Part shown: piece by piece, positions 1 to 5,517 of the stretch
Layout: every line of letters begins with the position of its first letter
Position numbering within the stretch: position 1 is the stretch's first letter
Assembly (NCBI GenBank): GCA_943331195.2
Contig: CALQKQ020000158.1
Coordinates: 1 to 7,821 of the forward strand
Direction of reading: 5' to 3'
DNA length: 7,821 nt
Origin: Akkermansia muciniphila
Lineage (GTDB): Bacteria > Verrucomicrobiota > Verrucomicrobiia > Verrucomicrobiales > V1-33
Program-made: the position numbers and the translations under genes
Notes under the pieces: generated by a model
What the model was told of the DNA's origin: nothing
Seen by the model: the letters and a program-made list of their open reading frames with translations, nothing else
Database searches by the model: none

Positions 1-137
1 CCCTCCCCCACACCGACCCCTGGCGCTATCGCCAATCCGGACCCGGCTCCACCTCGCCCGGACACTACGCCGACCCCATCTCCTCCTCCCCGCGCCAATT
101 CTACCGCCTCCGCGTCTTCCGCGCCTGGCCCAATTAG
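1..137 (+). CDS. C-terminal fragment of a probable exported protein
   Basis: This is the 3' end of a gene that begins outside the window. The frame whose first full codon is at base 3 is open to a TAG at 135-137 and gives 44 residues ending in FYRLRVFRAWPN. Codons end almost only in C, like the reductase gene on the same strand, which supports real coding. A short tail with a Y-x-D-P segment followed by F-Y-R-L/V is familiar from the ends of large secreted or surface proteins of Verrucomicrobia and Planctomycetes (Ig-like, LamG or similar repeat proteins); here it reads HYADPISSSPRQFYRL. The stop shares three bases with the stop of the convergent phosphatase gene (TTAG), leaving no room for a terminator between them. 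Function cannot be judged from the fragment; the exported nature is inference. Confidence 0.6.
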   Translation, partial: LPHTDPWRYRQSGPGSTSPGHYADPISSSPRQFYRLRVFRAWPN

Positions 138-988
138 CCTCCTCCCGCGCTGCCCACCATCTCCAACACCACCGCCGTGGTGTTGTCCCGCCCCGATCGC
201 TCCAGCGCCTCGTCCACCATCTGCCGCGCCGGAGATTTCGCCCCCTCCGGAGCCCCCAAAATCTCCTCCACTTGCCGGTCCCACAGCCCATCCACTACCC
301 CATCCGACACCAACAAAAACCGGTCCCCCGCTTGGCACGAAACCGCCCCCACCTGCGGCTCCACAAACTGATGCCCGCCCCCTAGCGCCTTGTTGAGCAC
401 ATTTCGCCGCGGATGCATCCGCGCTTCCCGCTCCGAAAGCTTCCCCTGCCGCCGCAGCCACCCCACCTGCGAATCATCGTGGCTCAACTGCTTCAACCCG
501 CCCCCCGCCGGAAGATAATACAGCCGACTGTCCCCAATGTGCCCAAAATAAAGCCACCCCGGCGCACACCAGGCCAAGGTAAGCGTCGCCCCCATCCCCG
601 CGCACTCCTCATAGCAGCGCGCCAACTCGCTCAGCTCCCGGTGAATCGCCGTAAATAACTCCGGCAGCACATCCTGAAAGTCCGGCGGCCGTCCCTGCGC
701 CCGCGCCCGAAAACTCCGCGGCAACAACTGCGTGATCTTGTCCACCGCGATCCGACTCGCAAACTCCCCGCTCTTCGCCCCCCCCATCCCATCGCTCACC
801 GCAAACACAAAATCCGCCTCCGCCAGCGAAGCCCCGCCCTCTTTCCCCAAAAAACGCACCTCCGCCCCATCAAAGCACAGCGCCAAAAACGCATCTTCAT
901 TGTTCGCCCGCACCTTGCCCGGATGCGTCAACCCCGACCAGCGCAGCGCGCCAGCCGCAACCCCAGAATCTATCGCAGTACCGTCCAC
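134..988 (-). CDS. PP2C-family Ser/Thr protein phosphatase
   Basis: This is a metal-dependent (PPM/PP2C) phosphatase of 284 residues that removes phosphate from Ser/Thr in the cytoplasm. Nearly the whole chain is one PP2C domain. The motifs appear in order: T-H-P-G-K-V-R-x-N-N-E-D (21-32), S-D-G-M-G-G (65-70), G-M-G-A-T-L (131-136), G-H-I-G-D-S-R (149-155), L-S-H-D-D (168-172), V-S-D-G-V-V-D-G-L (227-235) and G-R-D-N-T (266-270). The metal-binding acids expected in the family (E31/D32, D66, D229, D268) are all present, so it should be active. There is no signal peptide or membrane segment. The start is GTG at 986-988, the first possible start after the stop of the kinase-like gene 27 bases upstream in the same frame; no good ribosome site precedes it, so translation may be coupled. 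It is the last gene of the ExbB-ExbD-kinase-phosphatase cluster and is the natural counterpart of the kinase-like protein. The family call is secure; the substrate is unknown. Confidence 0.95.
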   Translation of the reverse strand: MDGTAIDSGVAAGALRWSGLTHPGKVRANNEDAFLALCFDGAEVRFLGKEGGASLAEADFVFAVSDGMGGAKSGEFASRIAVDKITQLLPRSFRARAQGRPPDFQDVLPELFTAIHRELSELARCYEECAGMGATLTLAWCAPGWLYFGHIGDSRLYYLPAGGGLKQLSHDDSQVGWLRRQGKLSEREARMHPRRNVLNKALGGGHQFVEPQVGAVSCQAGDRFLLVSDGVVDGLWDRQVEEILGAPEGAKSPARQMVDEALERSGRDNTTAVVLEMVGSAGGG

Positions 989-1015
989 AGCAAAAAAAAG
1001 AGAAAACCAACTCGC

Positions 1016-1450
1016 CTAAGCTTGCCCCCCAGCCGCCTCCGCCGCCCGGTCCGGCACCGCCTCAGCCACCTCCTCCCCATCTAAAATCGTGGCAAACTCA
1101 AAATCAATCAAACAAAAGCGCCCCAGCTGACGACTGTACGTCACATTGCGCAAATAGGGATCGTCGTGCCTCACCCCATACGCCCCCAATTCCCCAAAAA
1201 GCTCCCCCATCCGCCCCGCCTCCAAGTGCTCCACCCGGCTCCCGCAATTCGTCGTCACCATGCGCAGCCCCACCTCATCGCTCTCCAGCAAGCGCGGCAC
1301 AAACGGACAGCCTCGCCGCTCCAAATGGCGCAACACCCGCACCTCATTGGCAAACCGCGCCTCCGCCTGAGGCCCCCGAAACGTCTTGTGCACCCGCCCA
1401 TCATACCCGAGCCGGACCGTCGCCCTCGCCGTGTCTTTCACCTGGTTCAT
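1016..1450 (-). CDS. Minimal protein-kinase-like protein
   Basis: This 144-residue protein carries a recognisable but very compact protein-kinase core. Visible elements are V-H-K-T-F with the likely ATP-binding Lys22, an alpha-C-like segment F-A-N-E-V with Glu36, a hinge-like V-T-T-N-C-G (65-70), a catalytic loop H-D-D-P-Y-L-R-N (95-102) and D-F-E (116-118) in the place of DFG. Asp97 and Asn102 have the same five-residue spacing as in the HRDxxxxN loop of eukaryotic-like kinases. The glycine-rich loop is reduced to L-G-Y-D-G (14-18), and almost all of the C-lobe after DFE is missing, since only about 26 residues follow. The size resembles RIO or lipopolysaccharide-kinase style small kinases rather than Hanks kinases of 250 residues or more. 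The ATG at 1448-1450 has only a weak purine-rich leader. It lies between ExbD and PP2C genes, which suggests reversible Ser/Thr phosphorylation. A small-molecule kinase or an inactive pseudokinase remains possible. Confidence 0.75.
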   Translation of the reverse strand: MNQVKDTARATVRLGYDGRVHKTFRGPQAEARFANEVRVLRHLERRGCPFVPRLLESDEVGLRMVTTNCGSRVEHLEAGRMGELFGELGAYGVRHDDPYLRNVTYSRQLGRFCLIDFEFATILDGEEVAEAVPDRAAEAAGGQA

Positions 1451-1468
1451 CTTGCTACTCTACCCAGC

Positions 1469-1503
1469 CCCACTCCCCCGCGCAAGCCTTAGCCCACTCC
1501 CCC
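1469..1503. repeat. 11-base direct repeat between exbD-like and kinase-like genes
   Basis: CCCACTCCCCC occurs at 1469-1479 and again at 1493-1503, 24 bases start to start; the second copy abuts the stop of the exbD-like gene. On the minus (mRNA) strand this is GGGGGAGTGGG twice, followed by GGGG-CT-GGG, giving many G-runs just before the kinase-like start. The two copies fill most of the 53-base gap. Confidence 0.5.
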
Positions 1504-1929
1504 TCAGGGCCCCAGCTGCGTCCCCATCGCCAAATCGCAGCCCGCCGCCAACACCACGTTCTGCACCCGCTGCACCAGCCCATACGGCACCGCCTGGTCT
1601 GCATTCACCACCACATAGCGGCTTTCCGACTTCACCGCCTCCAAGGCCGCCGCCAAATCCCCACTAAAAACCACCCGATCATTCAGCCAAATCGAAGGAT
1701 GCTCCCCCGCCGTCAGCGTAATGACATGCGCCCGCTCCACCGGCTTCAAACTCGACTGCGAAATCGGCAATTCCACCCGAATCCCACTGCGCACCACCAA
1801 ATTCGAATTCAATAAAAAGAAAATCAGCAGCAACATCACCACATTCAACAAGGGCGCCAAATACAGAAAATCCGGCCGCAAGGTTAAGGTGCTGTGGAGT
1901 TTCATCGGCCGCAAGTCACTCAAAAACAA
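1504..1929 (-). CDS. ExbD/TolR-family biopolymer transport protein
   Basis: Inner-membrane protein of 141 residues that would pair with the ExbB-like protein encoded just upstream to form a proton-driven motor acting through the periplasm. It has the family layout: a short cytoplasmic tail, one membrane helix (about 21-41), then a periplasmic domain with L-P-I (54-56) and the C-terminal V-V-V-N-A-D (106-111) ... A-A-G segment. Oddly, the conserved membrane Asp that carries protons in ExbD/TolR (the L-V-D-V position) is Asn29 here, in L-L-N-V-V; the codon is a clear AAT. Asp20 sits at the start of the helix and may or may not compensate. The TTG start at 1927-1929 is chosen because AGAGGTG lies 7 bases upstream; an in-frame ATG at 1903-1905 (protein starting MKLHST) is also plausible and fits the usual short tail. 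The gap to the exbB-like gene is 22 bases. Confidence 0.9.
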   Translation of the reverse strand: MFLSDLRPMKLHSTLTLRPDFLYLAPLLNVVMLLLIFFLLNSNLVVRSGIRVELPISQSSLKPVERAHVITLTAGEHPSIWLNDRVVFSGDLAAALEAVKSESRYVVVNADQAVPYGLVQRVQNVVLAAGCDLAMGTQLGP

Positions 1930-1936
1930 TCGCCTT

Positions 1937-1943
1937 CACCTCT
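1937..1943 (-). promoter_or_regulatory. Ribosome binding site of the exbD-like gene
   Basis: AGAGGTG on the minus strand, 7 bases before the TTG at 1927-1929. It is one of the few good Shine-Dalgarno matches in the window and is the reason for preferring the TTG over the downstream ATG at 1903-1905, which has no such site. It lies in the 22-base gap after the exbB-like gene. Confidence 0.55.
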
Positions 1944-1951
1944 CATCCCCC

Positions 1952-2650
1952 TCACTTCACCACCGTCGGCCCGCCCCCTGCCGCCTTGCGCCGCTTCTCC
2001 TCCACACTCCGCGCCCCCTCCTTGAACTCCACAATGTCCACGTTCTGCCGCGCCTGCAAAATCAAATTCACCATCTCAATCCCCGCCCGCTCCATGTCGT
2101 ACATCAAGGTCTTCACATTCTGCGCCAAAAACGCATACAACACATAGGATGGAATCGCCACCGCAATCCCCGCCGCACTCGTCACCAAACTCCGGTAAAT
2201 CCCCCGCGCCAACTCCGTGTTCGTGGCAAACCCATTCTGCGCCACCGGCAAAAACGTGTCGATCAATCCCAACACCGTCCCCAATAATCCCAAGAGCGGC
2301 GCAATGTACGCAATCGACAACAGCACCGGCAGCGACCGCTCCAGCCGCGGCACCTCCAACTGCCCCGCCTCCTGCGCAATCTCCTTCAACTCCACCCGAT
2401 CCGCCTCATGCCGCGTCAACACCGCCTTCATCACCCGCGCCACCGGCCCCGGCGTCCCCGCACACACATGCAGCGCCTCCACATAGTTCTTCCGACTAAT
2501 CAAGTTCCCCAGGCCCTGCAATAAGTCCTGCACCACGATGGTAGACCGGTGAAAATGAAAGAAGCGCTCCAGGAAAATCCCCAGCGCCAATAGGCTGCAC
2601 CCCAGGAGGAGAAAAATAAGGGGGCCTCCCTGCGTGAGCAATTCCTTCAT
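1952..2650 (-). CDS. MotA/TolQ/ExbB-family proton channel protein
   Basis: Inner-membrane protein of 232 residues, the channel partner of the ExbD-like protein that follows. It shows the family's three helices: TM1 about 9-28 after a short N-terminus (MKELLTQGGP), a cytoplasmic loop with R-x-L-x-R-H-E, then TM2 about 107-131 (I-A-P-L-L-G-L-L-G-T-V-L-G-L) and TM3 about 154-178 (L-V-T-S-A-A-G-I-A-V-A-I-P). Thr125 and Thr157 match the polar channel-lining residues known in ExbB/TolQ. The C-terminal tail is basic (E-E-K-R-R-K). The ATG at 2648-2650 is chosen because it gives the usual N-terminus; a GTG at 2705-2707 would add 19 residues with no family support, although the sequence before it is G-rich. 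Neither start has a clear ribosome site. It is the first gene of the likely operon, about 130 bases after the AsmA-like gene, and a pentamer repeat lies in that gap. Confidence 0.93.
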   Translation of the reverse strand: MKELLTQGGPLIFLLLGCSLLALGIFLERFFHFHRSTIVVQDLLQGLGNLISRKNYVEALHVCAGTPGPVARVMKAVLTRHEADRVELKEIAQEAGQLEVPRLERSLPVLLSIAYIAPLLGLLGTVLGLIDTFLPVAQNGFATNTELARGIYRSLVTSAAGIAVAIPSYVLYAFLAQNVKTLMYDMERAGIEMVNLILQARQNVDIVEFKEGARSVEEKRRKAAGGGPTVVK

Positions 2651-2715
2651 TTTAAGATACGTTAAGCGGGATTCGTGCCACGGGACAACAGGCAAAAAGG
2701 TGCCCACCCCTGCGA

Positions 2716-2733
2716 AGCTTAGCTTATCTTAGC
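2716..2733. repeat. Pentamer tandem repeat upstream of the exbB-like gene
   Basis: The + strand reads AGCTT-AGCTT-ATCTT-AGC, about 3.6 copies of a 5-base unit. As a result CTTAGC occurs at 2718-2723 and 2728-2733, one helical turn apart. It lies in the short AT-richer gap between the AsmA-like gene and the exbB-like gene, 66 bases before the preferred ATG. It could be a protein-binding site or part of a promoter; no regulator is known. Confidence 0.5.
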
Positions 2734-2777
2734 CAATTTGCCAGCTCTTTTCTAAGTCCCCACCCCCGACCACCCCC

Positions 2778-2794
2778 AAGCGCTCAAGGCGCTT
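2778..2794. repeat. Small hairpin spanning the stop codon of the AsmA-like gene
   Basis: Perfect 6-base arms AAGCGC and GCGCTT surround a 5-base loop that contains part of the stop codon. No T-run follows on the minus strand (the sequence continues in G-runs), so it is not a standard terminator. It could protect or pause the transcript between the AsmA-like gene and the exbB-like gene. Confidence 0.4.
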
Positions 2795-4358
2795 CCCGAT
2801 TCGCCCGCAGCAATGCCGCCGCCACTTCCTCCGTAAACGTGCGGTCCATCGCCCCCTTCACCGGCAAGTCCACCCACGCCCAGCCATCCGCTTCCTCCTT
2901 GAAAAAACGGGCCGCCACCCCCGACTTCAACTTGGCCGTAACTTGCCTCGGCACCCCCAGCTGAAAGGCCCCATCCACCTGGAGCCGCTCCGCCGCAAGC
3001 GCACCATTGGCCTCCAAACTGCCGCGCTGCTGCTCCTGGCGATACGTCCCCCGAATCCGCGCCAGCGGCCCGCAGTCCACCTCCACCTTCTGGATCTCCA
3101 CCCGCTGTCCCCCGTGGTCCGGCGACCCCTCCGTGACAAAGGACACCTCCCCCGAGCGCAGCGCCAGCTGCCGAAACTGGTCCTCGCCTGTCAATTGGTG
3201 CAGCGCCTTGAGCAGCGGCAAGCCAATCACCCGGCCAGCACTCAAGGCCAATGTCCCCTCCATCCGAATGCCCGCGCTGCGATTGACGCTCCCGCTCAGC
3301 CGCAGCAAACCCGTCGCCTCCGCCGTAAACAGCCCCCCCAGCGAAGTCGCCACCAACTCCTGCAAAGGCACCCCCTCCAAGGTCAACTCACCCTCCAGCA
3401 AAGGCATTTCGCCCAACGTCATGTTCCCCACCAAACGCACCTTCCCTCCTCCCGGCCGACTGAAGCGCACTTCTTCAATCACCAGGCGATCCGCCCCCAC
3501 CGTGGCCGCCAAGCGCTCCACCGTCAGCCCTTCCAACCAGCCCTGGCGAAACTCGCCCCCCATTCCCGAAAGCACCCAACCCGCCCCACTGCGCCCCAAC
3601 TCCGCCTGCATCCCCGTAATCCCCCCCGCCGTCGTCGGCCCCGATCCCCACGTGAGATGCAGTCGCGCCACCTGCAAGCCATTGATCCGCAGCGCCGCAA
3701 AATCAGGCGAAATCCCCAAACCCGCCCGCAAGACCGGCCCCTCCGGCCTGGCCAAGGCCCCCGTCCGCGGCCCCCGAGGCTCCGGCAGCTCCGGCACCAC
3801 CGGCAGCGAAGGCAAGCGTACCTCCTCCTCGTCCTCATCCACCTTGATCTCATAAAGCGGCACCGTCCCCACCCCCCCAGAGCGCAGCGAAACACTCAAG
3901 TCATCCACACTCACCCGCGACAAAATCCACTCCTTCCGAAACACCGCCGACAAGGGCAGCCGCGTCCCCACATTGCGCGCCTCCAGCCGATCGTAAATCG
4001 CCTCCGGCCCCCCCTTCGCCGTCAGGCCCTTCATGCCCAGCACCCCATTGATCGAATACTTCGCCTTGCGCGTCGTCACCACCTCCGCCTGCAGCGAAGT
4101 CGCCAAGCCCTGGGCCATCATCTTGTTAAATTCAGGACTGCGGATGTGCTGATACAGCACATAACCATAAATCGCCACCGGCACCAGCACCACCACCGCA
4201 ATCCGCCCCGCATACCCCAACACCTTCATCAGCAGCGGCGCATCGTGCGGCGGATGCAACACCCGACTGCGATTGGCCCGCACAAAATGCTTCTGCGCAG
4301 CCCACTCGTTCATGACTTCGCTATACGTCTTTTCCGGGAGGCGGGGGGTCGGTTCCAT
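2784..4358 (-). CDS. Membrane-anchored AsmA-like protein
   Basis: A 524-residue protein with a cytoplasmic N-terminus of about 50 residues, one membrane helix (about 51-70, I-A-V-V-V-L-V-P-V-A-I-Y-G-Y-V-L-Y) and a long beta-rich part that should lie in the periplasm. The segment after the helix (L-E-A-R-N-V ... L-S-R-V-S-V-D-D-L-S-V-S-L) and the C-terminal half, with repeated short strands such as G-x-L-x-L-S-G-x-V and L-A-L-R-S-G-E-V-S-F, resemble AsmA/DUF3971-type proteins that act in envelope lipid or outer-membrane homeostasis. An acidic D-E-D-E-E-E run (174-179) and a Pro/Glu/Arg-rich linker (about 182-207) interrupt the beta part. The ATG at 4356-4358 is preferred; an upstream TTG at 4389-4391 would add 11 residues, and neither has a good ribosome site. 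A -10-like TAAAAT lies at 4425-4430 without a convincing -35 partner. The family assignment rests on overall pattern, so it is moderate. Confidence 0.65.
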   Translation of the reverse strand: MEPTPRLPEKTYSEVMNEWAAQKHFVRANRSRVLHPPHDAPLLMKVLGYAGRIAVVVLVPVAIYGYVLYQHIRSPEFNKMMAQGLATSLQAEVVTTRKAKYSINGVLGMKGLTAKGGPEAIYDRLEARNVGTRLPLSAVFRKEWILSRVSVDDLSVSLRSGGVGTVPLYEIKVDEDEEEVRLPSLPVVPELPEPRGPRTGALARPEGPVLRAGLGISPDFAALRINGLQVARLHLTWGSGPTTAGGITGMQAELGRSGAGWVLSGMGGEFRQGWLEGLTVERLAATVGADRLVIEEVRFSRPGGGKVRLVGNMTLGEMPLLEGELTLEGVPLQELVATSLGGLFTAEATGLLRLSGSVNRSAGIRMEGTLALSAGRVIGLPLLKALHQLTGEDQFRQLALRSGEVSFVTEGSPDHGGQRVEIQKVEVDCGPLARIRGTYRQEQQRGSLEANGALAAERLQVDGAFQLGVPRQVTAKLKSGVAARFFKEEADGWAWVDLPVKGAMDRTFTEEVAAALLRANREAP

Positions 4359-4481
4359 AGCTGAGGCCACTCGCCAACCGCCCCTCCGCAACGCGCGGCG
4401 AACGATCGGACAAAGCTTGGCCCCATTTTAAGTCCGAACCCCCCAAACTCCAGCAAAACTTCCAACCACCCCAGCTCACCC

Positions 4482-5318
4482 CTAAAAACGCACCGCCACC
4501 TGAGGCGCCTTCTTCCAAGCACTCGGCGACATGCCCGTCTGCTGCCGAAACCAACGCGAAAAATAGTTGTTGTCCACGATCCCAATCCGCTCGCCCACCG
4601 TCTGAAACGGCAAGCCCTGCTGAATGTAGCGCTGCGCCCGCTCCAGCCGATGCCGCGACCGCAGCTGCCCCAGCGTCAAGCCGCACTCCGCCTTCAGCCT
4701 CCGATTCAAGTGGTCCATCTGATACCCCGAGCGCGCCGCAATCGTCTCCAAAGTCACTTCCGCCCCATCCATCCGATCCAACACCCGCTCCACAAACCGC
4801 GTCGTATTCATCGCCTTGGCGTCCCCATACCGGTTGAAAGCCTTGATCCACCCCGCCGCCAACAACACCCGATCCAAGATCTCCAGCACGATCGATCCCA
4901 CCAGCAAGGTGGCTTCCCGGTGCTCCACCTGGCGGATATGAAACAGGCGCGTCACCGAGGCCCGCACCTTGGTCAGATCCGCATCCGGCATCTGCGCGCA
5001 GGGGTGAGGCGTGCTCCGGGTGATTTCCAAATCAAGATCCACCACCAACACCAGCGGCGGCCGCGCCAACACCCGCTCGAACCCATGCACGGCCCCCGGC
5101 TCCACATAAATCACCGTGCCCGGCCGACAGTCATAGGGTTTCTCCTGCACCACCTGCCGCCCCCTCCCACTCAAATAGACCAACACCTGCCCGTGCTCGT
5201 GCGCATGCGGCGTCCACACCGCTTCCGGAGTATGCTGGTTCAGGCGCAGTTGGCGCACCTTCACACCCGGCACGCTCACCGCCAGATGCTGCAACAAGAT
5301 AGGGCGATAGTTTTTCAT
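4482..5318 (-). CDS. AraC-family transcriptional regulator
   Basis: DNA-binding regulator of 278 residues, a typical length for the family. The N-terminal half is a cupin-like ligand domain: H38, H40 and H42 in T-P-H-A-H-E-H-G, then R-P-G-T-V-I-Y-V-E-P-G-A-V-H with H78. The C-terminal part has two helix-turn-helix units: V-T-L-E-T-I-A-A-R-S-G-Y-Q-M-D-H-L (188-204), and F-Q-T-V-G-E-R-I-G (238-246) followed by the family signature N-N-Y-F-S-R-W-F-R-Q-Q-T-G-M-S-P (250-265). The ATG at 5316-5318 is chosen because the cupin domain begins soon after it and GGGGAGAG stands upstream; longer frames to 5612 only read through the antisense of the reductase gene. It is divergent from the CysJ-like gene across 199 bases, a common layout for AraC regulators and their targets, so control of that gene and of itself is the simplest inference. 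The inducer is unknown. Confidence 0.95.
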   Translation of the reverse strand: MKNYRPILLQHLAVSVPGVKVRQLRLNQHTPEAVWTPHAHEHGQVLVYLSGRGRQVVQEKPYDCRPGTVIYVEPGAVHGFERVLARPPLVLVVDLDLEITRSTPHPCAQMPDADLTKVRASVTRLFHIRQVEHREATLLVGSIVLEILDRVLLAAGWIKAFNRYGDAKAMNTTRFVERVLDRMDGAEVTLETIAARSGYQMDHLNRRLKAECGLTLGQLRSRHRLERAQRYIQQGLPFQTVGERIGIVDNNYFSRWFRQQTGMSPSAWKKAPQVAVRF

Positions 5319-5327
5319 GGCGTCACG

Positions 5328-5335
5328 CTCTCCCC
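5328..5335 (-). promoter_or_regulatory. Ribosome binding site of the AraC-family gene
   Basis: GGGGAGAG on the minus strand, ending 9 bases before the ATG at 5316-5318. It supports that start over longer in-frame readings that run back across the divergent region. The surroundings are G-rich, so part of the match may be chance. Confidence 0.5.
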
Positions 5336-5371
5336 ACCCCTGCCGCAGCTCACCCCGCCTCGCCACCCCGC

Positions 5372-5401
5372 GTTTTACGAAATCCAAGCTCCCATTTTCC
5401 A
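5372..5401 (-). promoter_or_regulatory. Candidate promoter of the AraC-family gene
   Basis: On the minus strand TGGAAA (5396-5401) and TAAAAC (5372-5377) are separated by 18 bases and each agrees with the sigma-70 consensus at 4 of 6 positions. This is the only AT-richer patch in the 199-base divergent region, which is otherwise C-rich on the + strand. The leader of the regulator mRNA would be about 45-50 bases. The match is weak. Confidence 0.25.
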
Positions 5402-5517
5402 GTGGCACCTCGGCCCCGGGTGTGCTCATTGCCCCTGCCTCCGGCCCCTCTCCCTTTCCTACTGCCCCTCCCCCGCTCCCGGACCTTCCTCCGAAACCCC
5501 CACTCCTCCCCACCCCC

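Larger units (their letters stand above)
5319..5517. promoter_or_regulatory. Divergent intergenic region between AraC-family and CysJ-like genes
   Basis: This 199-base non-coding stretch must hold the promoters of both divergent genes and any operator for the AraC-type protein. Apart from an AT-richer patch at 5373-5399 it is very pyrimidine-rich on the + strand, especially 5431-5517, where several runs of four to five C occur. The minus strand of that part has many G-runs. No clear operator pair was found; an imperfect CACC/GGTG inverted pair at 5406-5422 is too weak to call. Confidence 0.45.

Noticed and set aside
1016..1450. Kinase-like gene as a broken remnant of a longer kinase
   Set aside because: The start, stop, spacing to neighbours and all core catalytic residues are intact, and no kinase-like sequence continues in other frames beyond the stop. 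A naturally compact protein fits better.
2651..2707. 19-residue extension of the ExbB-like protein from a GTG
   Set aside because: The family N-terminus begins at the internal Met. The extra residues show no membrane or signal pattern.
2758..2794. Intrinsic terminator after the AsmA-like gene
   Set aside because: The hairpin at 2778-2794 is followed by G-runs, not T, on the minus strand.
2943..4364. Long + strand open frame over the AsmA-like gene
   Set aside because: The product is Arg/Pro/His/Gln-rich with no domain or membrane pattern, typical of the antisense of a G-ending-codon gene.
5406..5422. AraC operator as an inverted repeat (CACC/GGTG)
   Set aside because: Only four perfect pairs at the arms, with a mismatch inside. 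Expected by chance in such GC-rich DNA, and AraC proteins usually bind direct repeats.
5317..5517. N-terminal extension of the reductase, as a possible replacement for the missing flavodoxin domain
   Set aside because: The added 67 residues are Ser/Pro-rich with no flavodoxin motif and come from the C-rich intergenic region.
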